Positions 11,873 through 24,300 of a DNA stretch of 64,000 nt are shown in pieces. The notes beneath the pieces were generated by a model. That model made no database searches and had not been told where the DNA came from. It was given only the letters and a program-made list of their open reading frames with translations. This DNA comes from Paramacrobiotus metropolitanus (Eukaryota > Tardigrada > Eutardigrada > Parachela > Macrobiotidae), in the NCBI RefSeq assembly GCF_019649055.1, contig NW_026570231.1:496001-560000 (forward strand). The letters are read 5' to 3'. The translations under genes and the position numbers were made by a program. Each line of letters opens with the position of its first letter. The first letter of the stretch is position 1.

Positions 11873-12772
11873 TTACGGCTTCTTGACAACTTCTCCTAGC
11901 CACTGCATGTACGGCGGGTTCCCTTGGATTATCTATTAAGCAAGATGAATCGTATTTCATATCTCTGTTACAACAGTGCAAACCAGACAAAAAGTTACTG
12001 TTCTTTGTAATAAACTTGTAATTACCGGAGTTGAAATAACCTCGCAGACGTCGTACGGATGATTATCACGGATAAACGTTGTCATCTCTTCGAGAATGCT
12101 TTTTCTTGACTTGATGATCTACCCATAAGAACATCGCATATGGACATGAGTTCAAAATTTTCGGCGTAATTAATCTTCTTCAAAGCCTGTCTTTTGTTTG
12201 AGACCACAGTGTATACCATTACCATAAGGACCTCGGAATCTTCTTGCGTTTCATTCTGCAAAAACTGGCCTTTATTAGCCAGAAGTGGAGACACGGAAAC
12301 TGAACTTCAATTTTGCTAGTATCTGATCGCACCTTCCAGGTGTAAATGGAAACAATTCCCGGCACAACATTCACGCAAGCTGCGAGTTTCTTTTCCACCA
12401 GTCCTCTAAATAGTAAATACAATGCATCGAACTTTTTTAAATTACAAATAGCATGCTTTATTGTGATATCACTTAATACCGTACTATATGAAAAATTTCT
12501 ATTATGTTTATTGTTTACCTAGCAATGTGCTTTGCAACCGTATCATTGGGCGCCGTCACATACGAAACGGTAAAACTTTCTTCCGCTGTGAAAGAGCTCA
12601 TGGCCACAGTCCGCACAATACTTCGAGAAAGACTGAAACTCGTCACGAGCAGGCTCTGAAGTCCACCGAAGATCGGCATGCAGGAAGGAACCGCAGCGAA
12701 CAAAAAGAAAAGCACCTGAAAAACAATGTGTGACCGACAACAACTTGTTTTTGAAACAAGACTTCTAGTCAT
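11873..12772 (-). CDS. CUTA: CutA1-family protein (divalent-ion tolerance type)
   Basis: Exons 12519..12772, 12333..12405, 12223..12255, 12026..12118, 11873..11932 join in phase (170 aa). The conserved core is intact: TVSYVTAPNDTVAKHIARGL, VEKKLAACVNVVPGI, SIYTWK, then EDSEVLMIIKSR, DNHPYDVCEVI and a final NPPYMQWL. CutA forms a trimer related to PII signalling proteins; in mammals a membrane-linked isoform is tied to acetylcholinesterase anchoring. The first exon encodes about 60 extra N-terminal residues with a hydrophobic run (VFQVLFFLFAAV), as in animal forms with a leader. The true start could instead be an internal Met (the one before SSFTAEES), so only the core is certain. Confidence 0.88.
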
Positions 12773-13191
12773 TAATAGTACGCTCTACCAGAGCAGAATC
12801 GCTAGCATACAATCTATGATCCATAACATCTCTACTGCAGGGCAGCAAACATCACAATCTTGTCATTACCCAAAATTTCAGAGCGAACTTCAATAACTGC
12901 AGCATATCGCTTGCATTTCTCTCGTTCTTTGTGAAGCGCAGCCTTACTGTCTAAATCGTTCCCTAAAATTTTAAAACGAAAAAATGAACGGCACGTAATT
13001 TTTCTAAGTCGAAATGCAAATTAAGCCAGTGTGTTGTCTACTGCCAGTGCTTGTGTTATGCGCAGCCGCATTCTGATGGCAGCAAGACAAACAGTAATGT
13101 AAGCATAATAAATTCTGTAAAAATTAAAATCTTCAAATTTTGCTACGTTCCTGAATCTTGCTTAAGTTTATGCTAGCTGGTTTGTACTACA
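12773..13191. other. Divergent promoter interval CUTA / PIGL
   Basis: About 420 bases between divergently transcribed CUTA (-) and PIGL (+). Nothing coding seen; presumably the two promoters. Confidence 0.45.
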
Positions 13192-14983
13192 ATGGCCTTT
13201 TACCTGTTGATATCAATGTTCGTTGGAATGCTGGTTATTTATAAATGCATAAGCTGGCAAACTCAGATTCCAGAGAGGAAACGGAAGCTAAAACAAAGCG
13301 AACGATTGTTGGTGGTGATAGCACACCCAGATGACGAGTGCATGTTTTTCGGGCCGTTAATCGTAACAGCCGTACGGAAATGGTGTTTGGAAGATGTCTT
13401 TGTTTTATGCTGTTCCATAGGTAAGCTGTTAGAGACTCTAAGATGAGAGGTAAAAATATATACATCGAAAGTAATTCACAATCGTCAGGACTCCAGTTGG
13501 CAGTGTCTACTGACTACTGAGTCACTACTCTAGCAAGTACCATGGAAGTACTCTTACTCTGTACGGTCCATAATTCGTTCCTAGCATACGGTATCCAATT
13601 AATTTGCGAGAATGATCCGTGTTCTTGCATCGTCATTCTTACATGTTCTAAGACTTTCTTTGTGCTTTTCTACAAGTTCAGTGCTCGTATGTTTTTTAGA
13701 GCATATCTTCGGCACATAAATTAATTGCACATAGATGTATTTACCATTGTACCTGGATGGTTTAGGAAATCATTACGGCATGGGGGACATACGAAAGCGA
13801 GAGCTCGTGGAAGCTTGTGAAATTCTGGGTGTGCATCGAGACAATATAAAGTGCATTGACGATCCGTAAGCTGTTAACAATAAGACGTACTAGTCGAGTC
13901 CCTCCTAAATTAGAAACCGAGGGGCTTTATTGCGAGAGTACGAAGATTTAACTTTGAGTAATATTTAATAACAATCAGAAGTAAATATTTGGAGGAAAAC
14001 ACTACTCTAGGGGAAAACCGTTTCTGATGAGATGACACTATAAAAACAGCTTAATTGCAGTGCACTTCCGGATGATCCTGAGGTTGACTGGAGTCAGTTA
14101 CGACTTCGATCTTTGATCACTGATACCATTTCGGAATGGAATCCAAGCGTGGTACGGAGAATAATAAGTTTTTGTAAACCTACCACAGTCATCAGAGCAT
14201 TGCGCTGTCGGCTGATAGTCTGCCAGTTTTTGAGTTTTTTATGATACCTTATTAATAGATAGCGACATTTGACGAGAGCGGCGTGAGTGAACATCGAAAC
14301 CATCGAGATTTATCCCGGTGCTTAACTGCGATGCAGAAAAATGCTGCGTACTGCATGAAAGGTGAAAAAGCAATCGCGATCTATCGTGGCTTGGATTTCT
14401 TGCAGTCCCTTCTGGACAACATAATTTTAGTCTTCGTATTTACTTCTCTAATTACTATCGTAGCCAGTTTTTTTGCTTTTTAATAGGACGCCGATTGTTA
14501 GTTCTGGATACTGTGAATTCTGTCAGGAAGTATTTGCAATACATTGATATTCCAATCACGTTGTATGGCGACTGGGATTTGATAACTATTGTGAGCAGAG
14601 ATCACACCGGGAGAATACAAGTAAGAAGATAATGTATGAATAAATACGACTCTTGCGGTTTTGCTTTAGGGCATATTTTTTTGTTTGTACTGTATCAATA
14701 ACAATATGGTTACCTCATGTGCGGTTCAATCTGTTTCAAGCACATGCAAAAAATATTTGGAAATGTTTCTTAGAGACGAAAGGTCAAAGTCAGTCTTATA
14801 AGGCACTTCTTGACCTTTCCATGGTTAACCTCGTAAACTCCACGTCATTGCTTTTGTGTGGCATTTCAGAGGGCTATGCGATGTCACGCATCACAAATGG
14901 TTTGGTTTCGGTGGCTATATATTGTCTTTAGTCGCTACATGGTGGTAAACACGTTCCGGGAGATTTCAAAACAAAATGCTTGA
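13192..14983 (+). CDS. PIGL: N-acetylglucosaminyl-phosphatidylinositol de-N-acetylase
   Basis: Six exons: 13192..13420, 13766..13865, 14061..14151, 14259..14361, 14487..14620, 14870..14983 (256 aa; human 252). An N-terminal hydrophobic anchor is followed by the metal-binding AHPDDE motif (His45, Asp48). Then come [23 protein letters not shown], the second conserved block [13 protein letters not shown], the [17 protein letters not shown] segment, and the end block [26 protein letters not shown] removes acetate from GlcNAc-PI on the cytosolic face of the ER, the second step of GPI-anchor synthesis. All catalytic motif residues visible in the family are present, so the enzyme should be active. 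Confidence 0.93.
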
Positions 14984-15125
14984 CTTCACCAGACACGCAG
15001 GACCGGACTTAACATTTTTGTCTGGATAATGCTCTGCAAAAACGGATAATTACCTTTCCAGATTACCAGTTAAATATCGCTGTCAGTATTGCTGTCAGAT
15101 GGATCGCCTTTAGCACGTTTATCTA

Positions 15126-16694
15126 ATGGATGTACGGGAGTTTCAGCGCATTTGGGCATTCCAGGAAAATCGCACGCATCACGCGCTTGGTGAAAAATGC
15201 AAGGAATCTACAGTTCTAAAAAACCAGATTAAAAGCGAGATCGACTTTTGGCGTAGGTACAGAACATCCGCTACGAGTATAGCTGAGAACTTCTCGCCAT
15301 TTATTTTCATACGAGTTTTTTTTAACGGGATCGTCTGACCAAAGTTTTTTGAAGGTGATATATTAAGAAATCTGCAGCTTTTGCACAACAGAACTCGAAA
15401 TGCTTTATATTGGACCCAGCTACCATTGGAAATCAATCATGAAATCGTCAGTTTATTGGTTAAAGCGGTCCAGGACATCCCGGATTTCCTTATGGCGGCA
15501 ATTAAAGATGTAGATGCAACTTGTGCACAGAATGATTTTATGAAAATGTCTAAATGTGTCCTTGGACATTTTATGTGATTTCTGGTTTGTACGAATGGAG
15601 AAATCGTTTTTGTTTGACAGGAAGCCAACGCAATAATCCAGCGAAGTGAAGAAATGTTGAAAATGCAGGGAGATGTGCGACAAAAAGAGATGTATGGTAA
15701 AATCGCACGAGATGGGAATTGATAATCAGAAGCTGAAAATTATTTTTGTAGAGAAGCTAATCACATCCGATCGCAGTTGGAGGGCTTTTGGAATGATAAG
15801 ACACTGGCGCTGGACGTGGACGTGATAGCTCATAACGTGTCCGTTGATTCCCGTTTCATCACGTACAAGCCACTGGCAGAGGGTGCAAATTTAGCTGTCT
15901 CCCACAATAAGTAGGCAGCGGAAATACTACTAGTTGTTCCATAGGGATAATGTTTACTTATAGGAATTGAATTATTCTGCAAGCGATAGTATTCGCTTAC
16001 TAACAAACCTTACCGTTTTAGGGAAGGTGAAAGTTTCTACCGGACAACCGATACAATCAAACGCTCACAAATTCTGCGTGATCTGCAACATAAATTCTTG
16101 AAGGACTGTGATCGGGGAATTGCATTTACGGCTACGGCAATCCAGAATGCCCGTGATAAAGTGATTTCGGCGTTGGCTGAAGGACATCACTTAGCACATC
16201 GAATGAAAGAATTGAATCAGGAACAGCTGTTATCAGCGAACGAAGAGAAAGAACGATTCAAAAAGGACTATCTGGATCTGCGAAATGCGGTGCACGATAA
16301 CAACCGGTCGCTTATGCTGGCAGAAACCAGGCTTTTTACGAGAACACAAAAACCATCCACCGAACAAGAAGATGATGAGTCGAATAAAGCGTATGTGATG
16401 ATGTGGCTTAAACATCTTCGTTTAAGTAACTATCTCTACGATTTTAAATAATAAATTGATCTTTACAGCCTGTTGGATCAGTTACAAACGATGCAGAAAG
16501 TCTACCGCGATAATGTCCTTCCAATGAAATCGCTTCAGAGAGGCGTTCAAGATCTTTTGGATAGTGAAATTGATATTTCTAGAAGTATTGAACTTGTCAA
16601 TAATAAACTAATCACTGTCTATGGGCAATGTGCTGAGCGGGGTAGATTTTATCCAACATCACAGCAGCTGCTTGGATTAGGTAGTTCTTACTGA
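15126..16694 (+). CDS. Divergent tektin
   Basis: Model: exons 15126..15256, 15368..15509, 15621..15696, 15754..15910, 16022..16390, 16469..16694 (366 aa, within tektin range). Family features are the early ALYWTQLPLEINHE segment (tektin LPL.IA.ECL type), the mid-coil WNDKTLALDVDV, heptad-rich coils throughout, and a block AETRLFTRTQKPSTEQEDD at the place of the tektin nonapeptide region (canonically RPNVELCRD). The nonapeptide is therefore degenerate. Tektins are filaments inside doublet microtubules of cilia and sperm flagella. Exon 1 and its splice junction are the weakest part of the model. No paralogue assignment (TEKT1-5) is possible. Confidence 0.75.
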
Positions 16695-17162
16695 AGAACA
16701 ATTCTCGGCCCAGACGTTTGATGACTGGAGCTAATTCTGATGGAAAAAAATTGTCGCTCGCGATTCCTGACTGCAGTACGACTGTACGAGTACCAGTATT
16801 TGCGGCAGAGAGTTTAACCAATTTTCGGTTACTTGCGCACTGCCGCTCTTCTTTTATTCTTGAATAGTTATATATTACTCCTATCTTTTAATCTGCACAT
16901 GGGTCAGAAAAACATTCGGACAATGGTTTTCAGTTTTCGCATTATTTCGGTGATCTTGGCACAGACCACAGGCAGCAGGGTTAAGTGAGGTGAACCGTGA
17001 AATCATATAAACATCCAAGTCCTTCCTATAGTGCAGAATATACTTGTAGAACGTTCCTGGATATCATATTATATCATACAAAGTGTGAGATCAATTGCAA
17101 AATCATCAAGCGACACTGTGGCAGCAAAAATAAACAGGTACTGTACTGTACTTGAATATAAG
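16695..17162. other. Convergent 3' interval tektin / CEP43-like
   Basis: About 470 bases of 3' flanking DNA with one TACGAGTA (16785-16792) and overlapping TACTGTAC strings near 17138-17150. No exon seen. Confidence 0.4.
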
Positions 17163-17639
17163 CTACGAAAACCCATCTAACTGTGTGTCTGGATCAAATG
17201 CTGGGCGAGACGTTTTTCGATGAGCTGTTTTCGGCCTATCCTCTTCCAGAACAACATGGGGACTGATCTGCAGATACTGGACTAAAGCGGGTGACGATGA
17301 ATCGGAATTAACATTCAGGATAGTGGTTGCATTTTCATTATCGGCCAGAGGACTGACTCCACTCTCCGCGTCGAAGATGGATAAAGTATGCAGCATATTA
17401 GTTTTGGTGAGAAAATTTCGTATTATCGTAACTGCTGCTCGCTCAGCTGGTGCTAAAGGCCCAGTGGCCAGCGTTGACTTGGTGAAAGGAAAATTGCTAT
17501 CTTGGTTCCCCTCAAGCGCAAGATAAACTCCAGCGCGTAACTGCGCGCGCAAGCTCGCTAACTGACCGCTTGCATCCAAGGTCTGCATGATCATTTCCTT
17601 CAGTTCTGCATCCACGACAGTTTCCGTATTCTGTGACAT
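17163..17639 (-). CDS. FOP/CEP43-like centrosomal protein, single exon
   Basis: ATG at 17639 gives 158 aa without introns. I prefer it to the in-frame ATG at 17690, because the upstream 17 residues look like translated 5' leader and the Met is followed by the conserved start. Residues 10-40 (DAELKEMIMQTLDASGQLASLRAQLRAGVYLALE) match the FOP/CEP43 dimerisation region (human ELRDLLVQTLENSG...). A LisH-type helix pair follows (IIRNFLTKTNMLHTLSIFDAESG). CEP43 and CEP20 act at centrioles and ciliary basal bodies. It is far shorter than human CEP43 (399 aa) and closer in length to CEP20, so the exact orthologue is unclear. It lies beside the tektin gene, another microtubule component, but on the opposite strand. 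Confidence 0.78.
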   Translation of the reverse strand: MSQNTETVVDAELKEMIMQTLDASGQLASLRAQLRAGVYLALEGNQDSNFPFTKSTLATGPLAPAERAAVTIIRNFLTKTNMLHTLSIFDAESGVSPLADNENATTILNVNSDSSSPALVQYLQISPHVVLEEDRPKTAHRKTSRPAFDPDTQLDGFS

Positions 17640-18318
17640 CCTGAAATAATTTACAAAATTTAGCAAGAACCACGACTTCGGATTATCCATACTTCTAGTC
17701 GTAGGCTGACCATGAGATAAAGAGGCCTACGGCAATCCTTGCATTGTACACTTACAAATCAATGAATGCAAACGTACCTGCACGGCTTGAAAAAAACCTG
17801 CAGCACCTGCACAGTCCCGAAGTTCGCTTTCGAAAACTCTTATACGTTGAGCACCGCAACAAAATTTCGAATTGAACTAGGCTGGTAGCCAATGTGAATC
17901 ACTGAATATAGAATCACTAGCGACTTTCTGGAAATACCAAAAATTGTCCAAAACGAAGCACAAAAAAACGAAAATAACGCAGCGAAGGAAGGATGATGAA
18001 GAGTTGAAGACCGCCTCGCTTCGCCACGTCTCACATGCATGTAGGGGCCTTACGTACTCACGGCAGCATGTCTTTACTACTGCGCACGCGAAAAAGTGCA
18101 GTATTATCAGGGCCACAGACTGGTCGCTGGTATTATTCTTTTTATCTTTTAGTTTGCCATTTCTTTTAGTTTCTACAAAAACTCTGAAGCTGCAACTTTC
18201 GTTGCTTGACTGTAAACTGTATTGCGGTTTTGTGCAAACTGCATATCGATTTTTCAGGTTGGTTTTGTAATCAAGAAGTTCTGAACTTGCAAAATTTTGC
18301 CGACCAACAGATAATGCT
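17640..18318. other. Divergent promoter interval CEP43-like / RAD50
   Basis: About 680 bases between divergent genes, presumed promoters. The open frames present here have no splice or family support. Confidence 0.45.
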
Positions 18319-21300
18319 ATGGAGCATAATGGAACGATGAGCATGGGTAAGATTGCCTGACTGTGAATTAGAACTGCAACAGCGTACCGTTGGTTTGGAG
18401 TTGACTGCTCTGGAACCCGAAGCTGAATCGTGGTCATTGTTTTCCTAGAAACCGACCATGCAGATAACACCGAAACGACCCAAGACATTGCGCACGGAGT
18501 GAAACGACCGCGAGATCCATCCCCCGTGAACGAAAATGACACTCACGAAACGCAAGTCGATGGAGAGAAGACATACGGAGTTGCACTGCGAACACTGGAT
18601 ATTCAGGGCTTTCGCAGTTTCGGTCCAGCTTTGGATGATGTCGGCCATATCGACTGGATGTCTCCAGTTACCCTGATTATCGGCCCCAATGGGACAGGAA
18701 AAACCGTACGTAGCTGCAAAATTATTATATAATATTTTTTTGCGAACGTCCTGTTTTTTGTAGACGATAATCGAATGCCTGAAATTTGTGCTGACGGGAG
18801 AAACCCCTCCGAATAGTAACAGGGGAACAGCTTTCATCCACGATCCCAAGGTTTGTAGAACATTTCGCTAACATTTTTTCCTTTTGAGTATTAATTTAAC
18901 GCTCAAAATTGGATTGTTACTTTAGCTGAACGGAAATGCTGAAGTTCGTGGACAGATCTCATTGAAATTTTTTGGAGCCGATAATAAAGATTATGTTCTC
19001 ACTCGTACCGCCCAAGGCAGCACAACAAAAAATGCGAAGGTAAATTCGATACTGCACGGTCTGTGTCCCTGCTGAATTTTGATCTGGTAGGGTCAAGTGG
19101 ATGTGAAATTCAAGACGTTAGAAGCTTCGCTAAGCTACTTCGATGGTGGCAAAAAGGTTGCGGTAACGCATACGGTCGACCAAGCAGGCCAGACAGTGAG
19201 TTATGGTTTCCTTTTTTTGGTTTTCGTAAAAATATTTACAAATTCATTCCATTGTCCCCTAGATGCAAGCGATTGTTGGGGTGTCGAAACCGATCTTAAA
19301 TAGCGTGATCTTCTGTCACCAGGAGGAATCCGACTGGTGAGTGTCTGATTGGTGATAATTTGTATTAAGCTTTCATATATATCTTACAGATCATTAGCCG
19401 TAAAAATTTCTGAAAATTTGTTACTTCAGTGAAATTTATGTAAATTTGAGATACAACTACACTACTGCAGTACGTAGTCTCGTACTTATTTTTAATTTCA
19501 ATGTTGTCTGAGCCAATTTTTTTTATGGCCAGCTTTTGGATGGTTAGCTTACTGTCGGTTAGTTGCCCGTACCGACCTGCTGACTAACCGCTGCGGAGCC
19601 GCTTTGTGTTTGGCAGCGCATTTCAGAACCAGAATCTCACTACTAATAAATTGCTGGTTGTTTTGAAAAATCAAGAAGCGCCATAAATTTACTGAAGAAA
19701 TTTTTTTGCTACTCTGGTCTCCATTTCTGTAAAGTTGTAAACTGTTTTAGCTTAAAATGTTTTATATTCCGCAGCACGCATGTGGTGATTTTGCTAATTA
19801 TTCATCCCGATTCATTGTATTGTGTGTATTTACTTCTTGTTAGAAATGAATGCAGATGAACTGTGTCGTCGCCGTAAAAGTTTTGTGCCGATTTAATCGA
19901 TTTTAAGCATTTGCCATTTTAGGCCACTTGATCAAGGTGCCAAACTGAAAGAGAAATTCGATGAGATCTTTTCAGCCACAAAATACATTAAAGCTTTGGA
20001 GGCTTTCCGGGATCTCAAGAAAACCGATGTTAGTAAATTTAAATGTTAGCACATTTTGTGATTGTGCAATCCGTGCTGACTTTGATACGTAATGTGTTGT
20101 TTAGAAGTTGGAACTGAAAGCAGCGGAAGTTGTACGCGATACTAAGCGTAATTATCGGAATGAAGCGGAAGTGGTAAGTCACCCCCCTCACCAAGCTTTG
20201 ACGCCTGGGTCGACATTTTAGCGCTTTTTATGCGACCATTGCAGAAGCAAACAGAATTGGACGCTTATAAAACGGATTATGCGACGCTGAATACCTCTCT
20301 GGATGAGCAACAGAAAGTTTTCGCTGATCTAAAGGTCAGTAACTGATCTTGCCGTGATAGGCGTACTTTGCTTTTATATGGTGCCGGTTGCTGGCACTGA
20401 GAGTGATGCCAAAATGATAGCGTTAATGATAGTTCTAACTTCTAATCGATGATTGCAGGGATCGCACGATGTTCTGTTGGTCCGGGTCGAAAAAGTTACG
20501 AAATTGGAAAAGGATGGCGGTAAAGCACACTTCGACAGCTACTGTAGCGACTAAGTTGGGTGCAGTTTTATGATAATTGGTTCTGTTATTCTAGAAAAAC
20601 TAAACTCGAAGATTCAGCAGTTAACGAGCCAGATCGCTGATCTTGAGAAGCGGTTGGGCGAAGAATATGCCGGAACTACGGAAGAACTGGAACGTGAAAT
20701 GCAAGATTCTAAGAATGCCGAACAGGATAAAAAATTGCTGCTTGCCACGGTTTGTATGCACTTGATGCTAGATCAGTTAGTTTTCTAATATCCTCCAGTT
20801 TTTTCTCAGGAAAAGAAAAAGGGCACGGAACTGGACAAACGTTTGAACGAGTTGAGGAAGAACCATGGCAGATTTGTGCAGAACCTTGGAGCAATGAAAG
20901 CTGAAGCCGACATCAATTCCAAAACAATATCAGAACGAGACACAAAAATCAAGGATCTCGCTGTCGCGAACGAACTAAAAAGTGCGTACGAAATCACGGT
21001 TGTTTTTTTTTATTTCTGAGTCTACGGGAGTCGAATTTACAGTTTACACGGAAATCGAAGTGTTTTCGGCTGAACAAATTCAGGGCTTCGACAGTGACTA
21101 TCAGCAGTTAATTAATGCCGAAGAGGACAAGCTGGAGCAGAGGAAGGTATCGTTGCTTTCGCTTTTAATCAGATTTGACGGTTAACTAACCTTGAGTGTG
21201 TTCCGGTGCGCGTATCACTGGTCGTGCGGATGTCAGCAAACTTACTGAGTTTATTTTGTCAATTTTAGAAAGACATCACCAATGAGCTAGACGAATTGAC

Positions 21301-24300
21301 GAAGCGTGTTATTGAAAAGAAGTCTGAACAGGACACTTTAACCAAAACCGTCACTAAGTTGCGGAAGGAAATTGTACGTTCCTAAGTTGGCTTTTCATGC
21401 GTGAATTAAGGCTTTTAAGTTACTCTGTTCAATTTTAGCGAGAAAAAACTCAGCAGACGGAAGATGTTACGGATAAGTTGAATGATATGCAGACACAATC
21501 AGCTAAGTTAGACGCGCTTGGAATTAAAATTGATGAGCAGGTACAGTTCTTACTTATAACTTACAACTCCTTTGGGCTTGGGCTAATCTTAACCAAGTAA
21601 TGCCGGCTCTCCAGCATCTTTTTTGTGCTCGTTTTGCAGAATGAACGTTTGAGCGAAGCCGAATCTGCGATGGATATTTCCCAACTCAAAGCTAAAATTT
21701 CCGAAGATATGCTGCAGAAAACGGCGCTAGGCGATCGCTTAAAGCCATTGAAGTACTGTACTTCCGTTGTAGTGTTTCAAGCTGTGACTTAGTCAAAATG
21801 TTCGAAATGTGGCTAATGTTATAGAGCTGCAGTGCAACAAAAAGAAAAGCAGATGACTTTGCACAGTCAAGTGGAGATCCTTCAGGCTCAGGTGACCGAG
21901 AAAAAGGAAAATTTGGAGAGGCTGTGAGTTTATCCCGGATTTAATTTAACGCTTGGAGCTTGAAAGTGATCTACTGTACTGTCTATTTGGAAAGGATACA
22001 TATGTAGTGTTACAAGTGGTATTTATAGTGAATATCTTACGCTAGCGCATGTAGGCTGGAGGTTAAAAAGTAAAGTGTCTTTAAAAGTAATTGCTTTTTA
22101 TACAAAATAAATGCTAGTAATGCAGTTACTGAGTTTCGATTTTGTAAAAACGATCCCTCCTTTTGTGCAGGAGAAACAAACTGCAATCTTTCGTGGATAA
22201 AATGGGCGGTGAGCTGCGAAGCGAGGAGATGAGGACGACGTTGGATACCAAATTGAAGTAAGTGCAGTAACCAATTTACTGAATCAATCCGGCATTCCGA
22301 TAGTCGATTCCGGACGGCGTGGGAATGATGGCATTAATTTACATCTCTGTATGTATAACAGGGAAGCGACTCGCCTCTGTGACGGTACAAAGAAGTCCAT
22401 CGGACGATTGGAAACAGAAATCGCTGTTAAAGAGCGGGACCGAACTAACGTCAAGTATTGCTGCTAACTTCAGTGCCTTAATGTAGTTGAAATATGCAGT
22501 CTTACAATTAGTACTTCTAATTGTTTCCGATTACAGGAACGACTTGGACGCCAATGCCGGCAAAATAAAAGGTATGTGTATGTAGTGTTGCACGAAAACT
22601 AGCGATGATGTTATAATTCGAAGAGAGCCGTTGCAGATTTTGAGAATGAACTCGAGCGATTGGCCGGAATCGAAAAAGATATTGATGCTGCACAGCAAAA
22701 CATTGAAGAAGAAATGAAAAAGTGGCAGAGGTAAGTGTCCAATATAATTAGCGTGACATTCTTTGCGTGCCGTTTCTAGCGGCATACTGCAACATGAGTT
22801 AACAGTAATTTTGATAGCAAATTTATTTTACTTGTGTGTGATCATTACGCAGAATTGTTCAAGTATTCTGCGTTAATTTTACAGTGAATTAGCGGAATGG
22901 CAGGGGAAATCCGATGTCATCAAAAGCTTGAAAACAAGTCTGTTACGCCAACGCCAAGATGGAAAATCATGCTGCCCTACGTGCCACCGTGCGTTTTCCA
23001 GTCAATCGGAGGCTACTGATTTGTCCGAAGAAGTTTGTTGCTTACGGTTCGAAAAGATAATGTATTTGTTTAATGAGGGGTGTTCTGTAGTTCGAACATA
23101 CTCTGCGCGATGTTCCCAATCAAATCTCGGCCAAACAAGCGAAGATTGCTGAATGCGTTGGCCGTCGCGATGCCATAATAGCTTTTTTGCCAGAGATCAA
23201 AAAGGTATTACGTGACTAGTTAAATCAACTTAAATGTCATGATCTATTAATCATCTGTTTTCAGATCGAGAAAGTGAAAAAGCAGTTAGCGGATCAGGAA
23301 GAAAAGCAGAAGAAGTTGACAAGTGATATCCTGAATCTGCAGAAGCAGAAGGCAGAGTTGGAAGCGACGCTGAGTGAAGCAATGGATTTGCACCAGTTTT
23401 GTACCAGCTCGCAACCAGATGTTTTGAAATTTGATAATTCGCTCACCGATTTCAAAAAGGTTGAACGAGAACTCAACGGTCTTCAATCGCAGTTGGACCA
23501 ATTTGGAGGTCTGTTTTTCAGAACTGTTTCGAAGCGATGGAAATGCCGTACCTAATTTTTTCGTTAGCCGCTTCTTGTTTGTCAGTCTTATTTTTCTGTT
23601 TATGTTAATACGTCGATGCACTGAGTTTTTCAACTTCATATGACACATCGATTGATTTCTCAGATCCTCGATCCTTGGAGGAATTGAAAACTGAGCGTGA
23701 CCAACTGGAAGCTGAACTGTAAGTTTTGGCTTTATATGTGCTACAGTACATACGGGACGTCGGGCAGCTCGACTCGTCCGCCTTTCAAAATAACTAGACA
23801 GAACACTATTCCGTTTCTGTCTGAAATGTACATCACTCAACAGGGATCGGATGGCGAAATCTGTGGACGATACTCGTGAATCTGTTGCGAAACAAGAAGC
23901 CGTTATCAACCAAATCCGCGATGAACTCAACACACTTCGTGAACAGAAAATGAAAATTACGGAAAAGCTGCAAGAGAAAGTTGCACTGGAGCAGAAACTG
24001 GCCGATTTGAAGACTGAAGTTGAGAAAGCTACCGCGGAAGCGGATGATCTGGTTCAAAAAGAGGCTCCTTTGAAAGTAAGTAGCATTTTTAAATGATCTT
24101 CGCTTTGCGAGGAAGGTGTGGTTGGGAAACTTCGATTATGATTTTGTGTTTATGAATCTGTTTGTGCAGGAACTAATTGTTACACTGGGCACCCAGAAAA
24201 CGCAGGCTCGAGCTCGACTGAATGCAGAACTCAATGATAAGGAACAAATGGTAATTATAGTACACAGATGCACTGCGCTACGAGTAATTATGTCGGCAAC

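Noticed and set aside
14653-14931. A 92-codon frame inside PIGL
   Set aside because: It is mostly intron; the homologous protein requires a direct join from 14620 to 14870.
18430-18732. A RAD50 start at 18430
   Set aside because: The codon is GTG; the frame there is intron sequence before an acceptor at 18448, and a proper ATG exon lies at 18319.
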